DNA from: Undaria pinnatifida
Lineage: Eukaryota > Sar > Phaeophyceae > Laminariales > Alariaceae
Direction: 5' to 3'
DNA length: 64,000 nt
NCBI GenBank assembly: GCA_012845835.1
Contig: JABAKD010000002.1
Location: 12,751,120-12,815,119, forward strand
The notes under the pieces are model-generated. The model did no database searches and was not told the origin of the DNA. It saw only the letters and a program-made list of their open reading frames with translations. Numbering within the stretch: the first letter of the stretch is position 1; each line of letters begins with the position of its first letter. Positions 11,985 through 22,534 of the stretch are shown piece after piece. The position numbers and the translations under genes are program-made.

Positions 11985-12870
11985 ACGAAAATAGAAGAAA
12001 ACCAAAAAATAGAAGAAAACCCTAGGGAACCCAAAAAAAAGGGGAAATCTATGCACGAGCTCTACTTCCCTTCTGCATCTGCTTGCCGCTTAACATCGAT
12101 CTAATCCAGCTGCTACTCTTGCTCCGCCCTTCCTTCTCATTACATGTCCACCTACCTTCCACTCTTAAACCCTAAGCCTCGCCCAGGGTCCATCCCCACG
12201 CCACGGGTGTGGGTTTGTCATCATCGTCGCCCCCACCTCCCCTCCTTACTTCCTAGCGACCCTTCAGCTGGAGCTTGAAGCGGGACAACCCACTCGAAAC
12301 GGCGACCTGCGCGGTCACCGAAACGATTCGCAATAGGCGTTCCTTCACCACCCGCTTCCTCGCCAAGGACCCCCCGTCCTGTCCCCCTACCACGCCCGCT
12401 GCCATAGCTGGCCAATGAAGGTGTTGCCGTCTACTATACCCCGAGGCGTTTAACCCCTCCACAACTGGAAAACTGTTTTTGGGAACATTTACTTGGGATT
12501 AGTGTAGAGAGGGGTTTTGGGGCTCTAAAGGGGCTAAGGGTGGTCACCGCGAAAGTGTCAAATTTTGCGACTCCGCTCGTGGAAGGACACATGCCCCGGC
12601 CGGACGAGCGCAATGTCAGCACTTGGTCATCTCGGAGGTAGAGGCAGCCTTGATTCATTGCGATCAGCGCTGCCTTCTCGCAAGGTGTACCTTCGCTTGT
12701 GGGCCTGCGTGAGTGACATCCAGTACGATGGGCTTGTCCCGGTATTTTCCCTGTTGGGAGCGTGCCGAAGGGCTCCTCCCCTGACGACGGTGTCTATTTT
12801 GTGTAGACTATACGTACAACTGTTGCTGGTTATACCAGGGGAGCACATTGAATATAAAAGAGAAAGCGGA
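11985..12870 (-). mobile_element. LINE family L1, 5'-truncated reversed copy
   Basis: On the minus strand the L1 C-terminal blocks reappear. GGALRHAPNRE and REGSADRNES lie at about 12775-12640, a degraded SGRGMCP segment with KFDTFAVTTL follows, and LLRIVSVTAQVAV and SRFKLQLKGR lie near 12330-12250. The L1 3' UTR follows (GTGCATAGATTTCC, then GGTTTTCTTCTA) and ends against MITE-D near 11985. The reverse transcriptase is missing, as expected for a 5'-truncated insertion. Frames are broken, so no protein is expected. Confidence 0.7.
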
Positions 12871-14595
12871 GCCACACTCTTAGAAAGGTCAAAACGAAAA
12901 ACAAATCGGAGCGTTGTGATTGCTGTGCAAATCGAGAAAACGACGTTATTTTTCAAATATTTTTTTTTCTTGGTTTTAGTAACGCCCCCCCCCCCCTGCC
13001 TGGCTCCTTAAAAAACAAAAATGTGGGTGACATTATTTTTTTTGTGTGCTCCCCTGGTTATACTCACAGTAGTCACTGTGACTGAGTGGTCTAGTGGGTA
13101 GCAAGGACGAGTATAGTCCGCGGTTTTTCCTCACGCGCTAAAATCATATTGTACCTGGTGACGCAACGTGCGGCGATGGAGATGTTACCCAAGATATACC
13201 CCTTTTTGGCCAGATTATTTTCTGAATGACGAAGCTCCTTAACGCCCAAAAATCGTTATAAGGTCATCCTGATTCTGCAAAAATGATTGTTTCGGATACC
13301 TGGGGCCTCACGGGTTCGTTCATCGGATTGCCCTTTCGGCTTGCTCAAAAACCAAATCGGGTGGGGGTATGGAGCTCCTCCACTTAAGAACCTTGTAGGA
13401 CAAAAAAAAGGGGCGCAACTTCACCGTGGCATCAGGCGCACACCCTTGGAGTATTGTTTCCCACCTGCGCACAGCGTCATCACCGTCTTGCGCGCGTGGA
13501 GGTCTGTATCTTCGTATTTTCGGCATTTTGTTTTTAGTACTGATTGATGTGAACACCGCTCACTTTCGGAGCTTTGATACTTACCTGCTCCCTTGGGTAC
13601 TTTGCCACCTACCAGTAGTGTAACTGTCTGTTCGTAAACGTGCAGGCTACTCGTATGAATAGTATATAGTACACGGCTATTAAAAGCTCTTAATAGTAGC
13701 ATACAGACCACACTTTACAGCGTCGACCAAGGATATTCCACCAGTAAGTAATATCGACATACCAGGTAAGCAATTTGCCAGTCAGAAAACTTCGGGTACG
13801 AAATGTCCTTTAGTACGGTCTGGGGTCTGGGTACATTGGTATGATAAACGCGTCGGAATGTGATGGCTTTGGTTCTGTGTAATGTCGGGTTTTGATAACA
13901 AATGCTGCAATGGCAACTGCGGAAACCGGACGATGCCCCCCCTCTCTTTCAAACACACTATTGTCGGCGTTTGATTTGATGCCTTGGCCCCTTCGTGGGG
14001 TAGATACTGGCCTCGGCCTATTTTTTTTCTGGCATGAATGAATGGTCTGTTGTTTGTTGTGGATATAATATAGAGTTTCGGACTTTAGCTTCAGTTTCCC
14101 TTCATTTGAATTTTGGCTCTTACAATGGCTCGGCGCTTGCTTCTCATCCCCAGTCCTTCAGGGGGAAACCACTTGGAACTAATATGGTATATGTATTGCA
14201 AGAGTATAACACATCGTACACGAATTCCAAGTTTTTTCATGTGCAGGACTGGGAATGAGAAACGCCGCTTCATTCGGAGAGTCTTCATTCAAAATATTCA
14301 AAAATCTTTCCCAGTCCGAAACTCTTTATTCCCGACCTCCTTGCTGCGTCGATCCCTGATATAATGTAATTTCGAGTCCTCGGTACTCTATATGGCCTGC
14401 GCTCTACATGGCATGCGCTGCTGGGGACGGTGGTGTACGACCAATTTTAATTCGTTTGTCCATCCCGTCTAGTATATTGGCATTTTTTTTCAGCTCGGCA
14501 TAAAACTCAGATCCGGGGTCACATAGCAGCCCTTCCCCCGTGCATGCCTCCATGTCAAACCAGCAGTTTCTTAGTATAATAGGAAGTACAATAGG
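12871..14595. other. Unassigned stretch
   Basis: No gene or repeat is recognised. It contains a C run near 12985-12998 and AT-rich parts. Frames of up to about 96 codons overlap on both strands without recognisable motifs. Confidence 0.4.
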
Positions 14596-14600
14596 AAGCT

Positions 14601-14863
14601 GCAGGTGCTACGATAGAGGTATACCTTTTTGTGGCTGAAGTGGTTTCTGAATGACTGGGCTCCTTGAACCAAAATCGCCGGAAAAAAATAAATAATAGGC
14701 CATTTTTTTTTGCATGATTCTCGCTGTGTACGTAGGCCAAGGGATACTTCATCCGGACAGCCGTTTTCTTTTTTCTCCAAACACGTTTTTGGGAGAGGTC
14801 TTGAGCTCCCAAATTGAGGAAAACCTCAGAAAAAAAGTGGTGCACGTCTAATGTAGCACGCGT
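14601..14863 (+). mobile_element. MITE-A copy 1
   Basis: The left end reads GTGCTACGATAGAGGTATACC and the right end GGTGCACGTCTAATGTAGCAC, which are inverted copies of each other. The interior has the family landmarks GGTTTCTGAATGAC, AAATAAATAATAGGCCA, TGCATGATTCTCG and TTTTTGGGAGAGGTCTTGAGC. It is about 263 bp and non-coding. Longer relatives carry the full end GACGCGTGCTACGATAGAGG. Confidence 0.85.
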
Positions 14864-14878
14864 CAGGATCGTTTTTGT

Positions 14879-15100
14879 CAGGGTTTTTCACGGTTCATGA
14901 CCCGACCCGCGGGTCGGGTTTAATTGGTCTGGTCAGGAGGTTTTCCAAAACCTCAGTGGGCCGAGTTGGGTCGGGTCAGGAGGTATTCTAAATAAATATC
15001 ACGGACCGAGTCGGGAGGTACTGGATTCCTCACGGGTCGGTTCGGGTCACCCTGACCCGGTCCGACCCGCGAGAAGTGATCCTGACCGTGAAAAGCCCTG
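14879..15100 (+). mobile_element. hAT-like MITE with perfect 8-bp target duplication
   Basis: The element starts CAGGGTTTTTCACGGT and ends ACCGTGAAAAGCCCTG, a 16-bp inverted repeat with one mismatch. It is flanked by the identical octamer GTTTTTGT at 14871-14878 and 15101-15108. CAGGG ends and 8-bp duplications are typical of hAT transposons. The 222-bp interior is made of GACCCG/CGGGTC words and has no transposase. Related, more decayed copies lie at 26527 and 33681. Confidence 0.92.
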
Positions 15101-15134
15101 GTTTTTGTAGTGCCCAAGCCTACTAACCCCAACA

Positions 15135-15440
15135 TATCCTTAACCTCAACCCTAACCTAACCCTAACCCTTATCCTTACCCTATCATCCACCAGGCTTTC
15201 CGTCCCCACACCGCTAGCTGCTCTCGCCCACGTTCCCACGTTAGAAACTCCAAAAACATGCCTCCCCACTCTCCACAGTCGCCTACTTGGTCAACATTTT
15301 AACAATTGATAGCACGGCTGACTGACGCAGCCTATCCCTAACCTAATGAAATGCAAACTAGCCTGCATCACACCTTGAAGCTGCAGCGCTGAATCTGCTC
15401 TGACTACGGTCCCTAACTCTACCTCTAACCCTTCTCCCAG
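15135..15440. repeat. Interstitial CCCTAA telomere-like tract
   Basis: CCTAACCTAACCCTAACCC and scattered CCCTAAC words lie at about 15145-15185, with further degenerate words near 15345 and 15410-15430. It is interstitial and diverged, so it is not a present chromosome end. Confidence 0.65.
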
Positions 15441-15509
15441 AAACACGGCTGAGAGGACGGTGGAGGGTGGCGTGTCGAGGGCGGCGCGAGACCTTGTCTT
15501 CCATATGTA

Positions 15510-15830
15510 AGTCTCGGCACGACTTAAGAAGACGTCAACTATTCTGATTATTAGCCAAACTAATCGTTTGCCGTTTCCCAGAGGTGCCGACTTTCCAATG
15601 TAGGAAGTTTTTTTTTATGTAGGATTATTTTTTTTTTTGTCTGGGTGGGGGTTTTCTTTGCTGGGGGGAACAGATTTTTGGCTCTTCTTCGGTCGCCCGA
15701 CTTTAGTCGATACAATCGGCCGTCCATCGGCTGACTTTGCCCGTCGTCTTGTTGACTAAAGTCACTTAGTTGGTTATCAGCACCTAGTCGTTTAATCCTA
15801 GTCGTTAAAATCTGCCCGACTCACAGCTCT
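15510..15830 (+). mobile_element. MITE-B copy 1
   Basis: The left end is eroded (GTCTCGGCACGACTTAAG) and the right end reads CCCGACTCACAGCTCT. Inside are the family words GAGGTGCCGACTTTCC, GACTAAAGTCACTTAGTTGG and CCTAGTCG. It is non-coding. Better copies at 26768 and 27423 define the terminal repeat as TAGAGCTGTGAGTCGGCA. Confidence 0.7.
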
Positions 15831-15944
15831 TCTATCTGTGCTGCTGCATAGCGGGAGGGAATGTTATATACAACGAACGCTCGACGCATTTAATGTATGA
15901 TCGCCGCCCCCGGCGGGTAATTATACCCATCAGCGCCAAATATG

Positions 15945-16270
15945 TGAGCAAAGTGGACCACAACCAGAGAAAATGAAAGAGGCCTAAAGGCAATATTATC
16001 GCGACCTAGAAACGAAATAGGTAAAGAGACAAAGACAAAGGCAAAGACAAAGACCAGAACGCTTTTTAATAGGAATATCCTTCCCACACCCCACGCCTAG
16101 ATTACAACCAGGGAAAATTATGGAGGCCTAGCGGAAATAATGTGATCTGGGAATGGAGGATGTAAAGAGACAAAGACGAAGGCAAAGGCAAAGGCGAAGA
16201 CAAAGACAAAGACGTGAACGTATTTGTATAAGAATATCCTCCCCACACCCCCCGCCTAGAATTCATACAA
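15945..16270. repeat. Direct repeat, two copies of about 150 bp
   Basis: The blocks at about 15957-16100 and 16107-16262 share CAACCAGGGAAAAT, GAGGCCTA, an AAAGAGACAAAGAC(A/G)AAGGCAAAG purine run, and GAATATCCT(T/C)CCCACACCCC(A/C)CGCCTAG. A third trace of the end (CCTCCCCGCGCCTCACGCC, TAGTCATGC) lies near 16638-16682. Confidence 0.75.
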
Positions 16271-16324
16271 GTAGTCATGCACACACGGTATTTAATGTAC
16301 CTCCTAATAGTATTAGACATAAGT

Positions 16325-16565
16325 GTGATGGTATCTCCTCTCCATCGTTGCAGCGCTATGATGTATAGCAAGTGTCCCCTCATTTCGTGGCAGGCAGGCG
16401 TTATGGCCGGTCTGGAATGAATTGAGCCCGCCCCCTTCTTTTCAGAAGACATCCGGCGGACAACAACAAAATCCCAGAGCATAATGTAACATCCAAGCAA
16501 TCCTCGGGTGAGTGACCAGTACAGAGCCAGAGGCACCCCTGTACAGCAATAGTCGGTGCCACACA
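16325..16565 (+). repeat. Repeat E copy 1
   Basis: Landmarks are TATCTCCTCTCCATCGTTGC, GCTATGATGTATAG, GGCAGGCGTTAT, TTTTCAGAAGACATC, CAGAGCCAGAGGCACCCCTG and AGTAGTCGG. The same order occurs at 17075-17310 and, reversed, at 40660-40905. It is non-coding and of unknown class. Confidence 0.75.
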
Positions 16566-16734
16566 GGCGTCATCGGCAGGACGCGAGCCTGCGCGTGAAA
16601 TCACAACGGCTTTTCGAATCCATCTTTTAAAATATTGTCCTCCCCGCGCCTCACGCCTGGATATTCACACAAATAGTCATGCAAAAGGTATCCATGCATC
16701 TAGTACAGTACGAGGTCCCCCAGCAGAGCGGTAG

Positions 16735-16885
16735 AGTGCCAGAGGGCAATATAGCCGCCTTATCGGGGAAGCCGCCTTTTTCATTTAAGGTTGTGACTAA
16801 ATTCTCCAGCCATGCCAAGCAATCTCGACTGCCTTATATCGGAATATCGCCTTGCTCAGACCGCCTTAGTGGGGGACTCTTACTG
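16735..16885 (-). repeat. Short relative of the AAGGCGG minisatellite family
   Basis: GTGCCAGAGGGCAATATAG and CCGCCTTATCGGGGAAGCCGCC are the reverse complement of the non-array end of the 63.4-63.9 kb element. Here only about two CCGCCTTA-type units follow (near 16820 and 16860), against a dozen or more there. It looks like an unexpanded family member. Confidence 0.65.
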
Positions 16886-16914
16886 TCATAGACATAAATC
16901 GCCCGAATATTGTC

Positions 16915-17035
16915 CCTGATACGAACGTTAACTCTAACCCAAACCCTAACCCCGACCCTCTAACGCCAACCTTAAGCCTAACCCTGCACGGGCGTTGGAG
17001 AGTGGCGTCTAACCCCAACCTTACACCTAACCCTG
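16915..17035. repeat. Degenerate CCCTAA-like tract
   Basis: AACTCTAACCCAAACCCTAACCCC and later CTAACCCTG words form a diverged telomere-like tract between the AAGGCGG relative and repeat E copy 2. Confidence 0.55.
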
Positions 17036-17074
17036 ATAGGGTGTGGGAAGGTGGCGTGTGACCCTGTTATGGTG

Positions 17075-17310
17075 TCCCCTCTTCCCCGTTGCGGCGTTAT
17101 GATTTATAGTCAGTTGTTCCCTTTATAGCTGGCAGGCGTTATCGCCTGCCTGAACGAACGATCTCCCCCCCCCCCTTATGTCAGAAGGTGTAAGGGGGAC
17201 AGCAAAAGTCCAAGACCAGAGATGTAGCACCCAAACAAACTTCGCGTGAGCGACCAATACAGAGTCAGAGGCACCACTGCAGAGCAGTAGTCGGCCCCTC
17301 TACAATACCT
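17075..17310 (+). repeat. Repeat E copy 2
   Basis: This segment has the same landmark order as 16325-16565: GGTGTCCCCTCTTCCCCGTTGC, GTTATGATTTATAG, CTGGCAGGCGTTAT, TGTCAGAAGGTGTAAGGGGG, AGTCAGAGGCACCACTG and AGTAGTCGG. It differs at many positions. Confidence 0.75.
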
Positions 17311-17845
17311 ATATATCGTAGGGGGACATGGCGGTGGCTCTGTCCATAACAAATTTCGTGGTGGAAGGGAAGATACCTAGTCTCTACAGTAGTAGTGGTG
17401 GTCGTTCAATAGTGCGATGCCTTGCCAGACGACAACAATCGCATTAAAGTGGGAACCCCGTATTCCCGGGATAGTGCAGCACCCTCCAGGACGAGGTCGT
17501 GACAAGCGATTTTCACCGCACTACACTGGACCCCCCACACTAAAGGGTACCGCACTAAAGCGGGACTATGACTGCATAACCAAAATTGGGCGCGTTTTTC
17601 TCGTTTTCTTGTGATTTTGCGCTCTCGGCGGGTAATTGTATCCCGCAGCAGCAAACGTACACACTGTAAAACGAACTGGGACGAGAACTGTAAATAGACA
17701 TATATATATCTGACGCTGTGTGTGCACAGGCAGGTGTACTGCAGTTCATGGCGCATACCTGGTAGTGATACTTCTATAGGGGGGTAAACATGTAAATTAT
17801 GTACCTATTTTTTTTTTGTTTCTAGTTTTTTCAGGGGGGAGGGGC
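17311..17845. other. Unassigned stretch
   Basis: No gene is supported. GCACTAAAGCGGGA and GCATTAAAGTGGGA words near 17440 and 17550 hint at another diverged short repeat. Confidence 0.35.
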
Positions 17846-18180
17846 TGGAGCAGCTGTGAATCGGCAGAATTTCGCGAGTAAGAACTAATCGTTGGACACC
17901 GTTCGCCAACTGACGAACTTTAGTCGTCAAGTCGGCGTGGGAAGCAATCTGATGGCCAGCCGACTTGGCGACTCAGGTCTAGCGAGCGTAGCGAGGCAAT
18001 CTCAACCCCCCTCTCCGCGCCCACGAAAGGAAAACACATCCCGCATATCAAGCAAGCCTTCCTTTCAGTGCGGAAACCCATGAAGTGGGATAGTCGGCAC
18101 CTCCCCCGGACACGACTGTTCATGAGTCCGACAAATATCTAGCCATTGACTTTTTGAGTCGTGCGGACTCACAGCTTTGG
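17846..18180 (+). mobile_element. MITE-B copy 2
   Basis: The left end reads AGCTGTGAATCGGCAGAATTT and the right end GTGCGGACTCACAGCTTT. Between them are CCAACTGACGAACTTTAGTC, CTTGGCGACTCAGGT, AGCGTAGCGAGGCAATCTCAA and the GTGCGGAAACCCA block of the family. It is non-coding. Confidence 0.8.
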
Positions 18181-20095
18181 GGGGGGCTGGTAATAACTTT
18201 ACTTACTGCGGAGACCCACTGTTAGCAGGATGAAGTATCAAACAAAACAGGGGACAAAAAAGCACCCGTGTTTGTTTAATCGCGTTAGATTCAAGTTTAT
18301 TTTGTTGGCAGGTCTTACCGGGCATACGGAGCCTTCATCGAACATAATCGTAGCGGAGGAGAGCTCGCCTTCAAGGTGTCGATGCTGTCATTTTTCGTGT
18401 GAAATTTCATCCTGTCAACGGTGGAGTGCATCTTCTCCGTAATAGTCAGTTTTGCAGAAAAAAAGGAACGCGAGATGAAAAAACCTAGCACATGCGCGAG
18501 TTAGAGGAACAACAAACAGCGCAATAAAGAGAAAATGAGAGGTATCCAACGGAAATACCCGTCCACGACTCACGTAAACTGGAAATGGAATAATAGAAGA
18601 GAAACAGAAAAGAGACAATTTTTACTAGTAGACAAGAAAAGGGAATAACAAAAGAACTACCGGCAAGAGGAACCGAAGGAGAACGAGAAACACAAGTATA
18701 CCCTGCGGGATGGTAGCTATGGTAAAACAGGAACAAAGAACGCAAAAAAAAGAGGTCAAAAACGGAAAAAAAAATACGAAGAGACCGGCATTCTCCGCAT
18801 TTTCATGTGTCACCATTGAGTTCTTGTACCGCACTACACACTACTATACTGTGTACATGCCACACCTGGTACGTCATAAAGGGAATATACCACTGAAAAA
18901 AATATATTGGGAAATAAACAGAATGAGAACGAAAGCGCGCCTGTTTTTTTGTTTGTTTTTGTTCTTCTTTGTTCTATCCCATTTATTGTCCCAGCACTAC
19001 TCTCCTCGCGCTCCCTCCCTCCCTCCCTCCCAGTAGTAACTCGGATCCGGGGTCATATAACGGGCCCTCCCCCCTACCGACTACGGTATAAGAACGCCTT
19101 CGTTTTTATCATCACAAGAAGAATTCAGCATTTAAATTTTTCTTCCGTCATCGTCGACTCGCGTCGAACTGTGTGGGAAGGAATAGAATATCGTGAAAGG
19201 GAGCAGGAATCGACCTTATGACACTCGTCGTACGTCAACAAAATAATATGTACCAGGTAACTGGTAGTCTAGCTGGTTGGTGTGCCTTGTATTCATAGTC
19301 TCAAAGTGAGTAACAAGAAAAACAGCAAATCAATAATCCTATCAATAGAATAACGTTGTATCATGTGTACCGGTACCCCTTGTTGATGCGTGTTGCCTTG
19401 CGTGTAGTCAATACCCCGGTGCAAAACAGCAAAACGTTTGTTGGTCTGTTTTGGTTGGTGTGATAACAAGGTTGACTGGATGGATGGGTGGTCGGTTGCT
19501 TTTCGTTGTTGTACAATCGTTACGTAGTTGTATTTTAATGCTTCAAAGCTGGTTTTTGATAGTATTGTAGGTTGGTTGATTAGTATGTTGTTGCGTTCGT
19601 TTTTCAAGCGTTATTTGTCATTATTTGTCGTTCAACGCTTCCTCCGTTAATCTTTGTCTCAGTGTGTGACCGCATACCCTAGCTTGCTGGTCCATAATGA
19701 TTCCTCCGTTCCGCCATATCTCGCACAGTGTGACCATGTAACTTGTGCAAGTATCTACCTGCTTGAACATACTCAATCTAAGAAAGATCGGTACATACAT
19801 ACGTAAGAGAAGCTGGCGGATCCAGCGCAGATATACGTACTAAGTCGCCGTTCGGTAGCACTGGGGAATTGTCATTGGGGGGGGGGGGGGGTATTTATTT
19901 TTATGCGAATACGAAAAACGCGATTTTGGTATTCAACGACGCCCACCAGAAGTTCGCTAGTAGTAGTGTATGTTTCTCCTGGAGGGCACAGACACATTTT
20001 ACGAATTCCGACAATATCAATGTTTAAACCCTGTTCGTGTAGTCTGCTGCACGACCACAAAAGGCGCGGATAGCAATCGGACACAGGAATAATAG
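18181..20095. other. Unassigned, AT-rich with short simple repeats
   Basis: No gene is recognised. It has a (CCCT)n stretch near 19012-19030 and a G run at 19878-19891. CTCGGATCCGGGGTCATATAACGGGCCCTCCC near 19040 resembles CTCAGATCCGGGGTCACATAGCAGCCC near 14507 and the reverse complement near 20760, a small dispersed repeat. Confidence 0.4.
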
Positions 20096-20099
20096 AGAT

Positions 20100-20278
20100 T
20101 GTACTACAATTAATAGCACCGCTAGTACTGCTACTATGTTGCTTCTACTATTAGCACTACCGCGACTGCTGCTACGACGGCTTCTACTACTACTGTTACT
20201 ACAACGGCCGCTACAACTGCTACTACTACTACTGCTGCTACTACAACTGCTACTGCTACTACTACTACAAAACGCAAT
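20100..20278 (+). repeat. Imperfect (CTA)n/(CTG)n trinucleotide tract
   Basis: Repeats of CTACTACTGCTGCTACTAC type with many substitutions. The frames through it are Leu or Ser runs from composition. Confidence 0.85.
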
Positions 20279-20960
20279 CGACATGCCACCGAAAAATGTA
20301 AGTGCCGCGTGTTGCGTGTTTTGATCTTCTACTTGTTAAACTCAGGGAGTGCTTGGAAGGCCTCGTGACGAGGTTAGCTTATATATTAGCTACCATGTAC
20401 GACAATCACTACGCTACGGTTAATGCTATACACCGTTAGTTAATGATCGTAGGAGAGCCTGAAATTCGCACAACAAGAGTTCGCTTCGATACCACTCAAA
20501 GCGTTTGCCTGGACTGAACCTGAGCACCAGTCGACACCGCCGGTAAGTCTATTGGTTTAACAAGGCCTGAGGCCAGTCTCGTGGGCTTGAATTCACCCCT
20601 ATTTTCTTGCGAAACGAAGTCTTGCAGAAAGCGCGTAGCGTTTGTATATGTATGTATGCATAATTCGATGTGAATCGCCGATGGAAGAAAGGGCTGACCT
20701 CTTCCCGCGATAAAAATGAAGGCGTTACTATACTGTAGTGGGGAGGGATGAGGAGCGCCCGCTATGTGGCCCCGGATGTGAGTTACAAGAAGGGGGGAAG
20801 CCGGAGAACTAGCACGAGGATCGAACATTGATGATTGGATGATTTTTTTTTTTGCTAAATATGGCAAGTGGGTCCATCATCGCTGTTGTCAGCAGAGCGC
20901 TGGCACACACCCCACGCGACCCCACGCGCTAAGATACGTTTGACACCGCATGAATACCTC
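20279..20960. other. Unassigned stretch
   Basis: No gene or clear repeat except the small dispersed GGGGCCACATAGCGGGC-type segment near 20760 (reverse orientation). Confidence 0.35.
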
Positions 20961-20964
20961 TTTA

Positions 20965-21220
20965 TTTAGACTCAAGTTCTTGATCTGGGTCTGGCCCAAG
21001 TTCTTATTTGAAGCAGGGTGCGTGTCCGACACCGTCTTGCAGTATACTCCAGAAGAAACTCTGACTTTGGGCCAGAATCGAGTTCATGATTGAGGCAGGG
21101 TTTGTGTCCTACACTATTCTCCAATGAAATATAAGAAATTATTTACTTCGGCTAGTCTCAAGTTCTTATTATTTGAGAGACAGGGTGTGCCCTGAACGAT
21201 TATATTTCAGTAAAAGTACT
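20965..21220 (+). repeat. Tandem repeat, about 100-bp unit, about 3 copies
   Basis: TCAAGTTCTT(A/G)ATTTGA, then GCAGGGTG(T/C)GTGTCC and an ACAC(C/T)(G/A)T block recur near 20971, 21083 and 21160. Degenerate and non-coding. Confidence 0.6.
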
Positions 21221-21330
21221 AACATTTCCTCTTGTACGTTTTTCGTGGAATAAGTCGAGCCAAAACTTCTCAGGTGCCATTTTCGTAGGCGCTGTCGTGT
21301 ACCGTGCCAGGCATATTACATACTAATGTA

Positions 21331-21596
<266 letters not shown>

Positions 21597-21850
21597 GTGC
21601 TTGCCATCCGACCATGTGTGCAGTATGAGCTTCAAGCGTTTATCACTTATAACATCCCCTGAAAGAAAAGCCTCGGAAACAAAAAGAAACCTATACACGA
21701 AGTCTAGCCCCTTCCTATGCCTACTTTCCTCTTAAGCTTTATTTACAGTGTTACTCCATTTGTTGTCCTCGCCATCCGACAACGTGCAGAGTATGAGTTT
21801 CAACGTTGGTCACTCAAAAAAGTCCCGAATATATGCCAGCATCGATTTCT
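21597..21850 (-). mobile_element. Two nested LINE L1 3'-end fragments
   Basis: Reading the minus strand, 21740-21597 aligns with 6490-6655 (AAGTAGGCATAG, TTTGTTTCCGAGG, CTCATACTGCAC, GTCGGATGGCAAG). A second end fragment at about 21850-21755 repeats GAGTGACCAACGTTGAAACTC and CACGTTGTCGGATGGCGAGG. They contain only 3' UTR and tail. Confidence 0.7.
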
Positions 21851-22203
21851 TGGAAGGCTTATCATCATGGGGGGACGACCACCAACCCCCCACCCTCTAG
21901 ACAAACCCCAACAAGGCAAAAAATACCACACGGATCAAGGTCATTAATTGAGGGACAGCTGAGAAAGTGTGGAAAAAAACATCATGCGGATGAAAGGTCT
22001 CAAAGTTGATCGGTCGCCGACCCTATCGAGACCCATGCACAGTGACCCAAAAACGACGAGTGAGTCGGTCCCTGGCGGCCAGATATGTCGGAGTACCGCC
22101 AAAAATAGCTCGCGGTTATTTTCTAAGCGAATTACCACAAAATAAAGCAGAGATTAAGATTCTTACGGGTAAATTACTAACAACGTCAAAATGTGGCATA
22201 TCG

Positions 22204-22374
22204 TGACAGACAGCGGAGATCTGTCCGCGAAAAAAAACGCAGGGATTCCGTATAGAAAGGTGTGGCTTTAGTGAATAGTGGACAGGGGGTTATTATGAGG
22301 CTTAGTTTGGGTAAGCTATTGGTTAACCTTTTGCAAGTGGTCGAACGGACTAATACCCCGTTAATACCTTAAAA
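22204..22374 (+). repeat. LTR-B, left copy
   Basis: It begins TGACAGACAG. The last 90 bp (from TATGAGGCTTAGTTTGGG to CGTTAATACCTTAA) matches the two other LTR-B copies closely. The upstream half is divergent, so its start is tentative. Confidence 0.6.
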
Positions 22375-22376
22375 AA

Positions 22377-22394
22377 TGGCGTCGTCGGCAGGAC
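22377..22394 (+). promoter_or_regulatory. Primer-binding site (LTR-B element)
   Basis: TGGCGTCGTCGGCAGGAC starts with TGG, the complement of a tRNA CCA end, two bases after the LTR. Its complement has the form of a tRNA 3' end (T-stem strand CCTGC, seven-base acceptor strand CGACGAC, G, CCA). The same 18-mer follows LTRs at 24836, 41209 and 41839 (minus). Confidence 0.8.
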
Positions 22395-22534
22395 AGAAAG
22401 AAAAATTAATGGAAGAACCGCCCCAAAACCCGACGAAAACTCTCAGGACACTACGAACAACCCAAAGACAAAGACGCAAAACTCATAACTAAAAAAAAAT
22501 GAAGAACTATCGAGGAGCGGTGGTGGCTTGGAAG

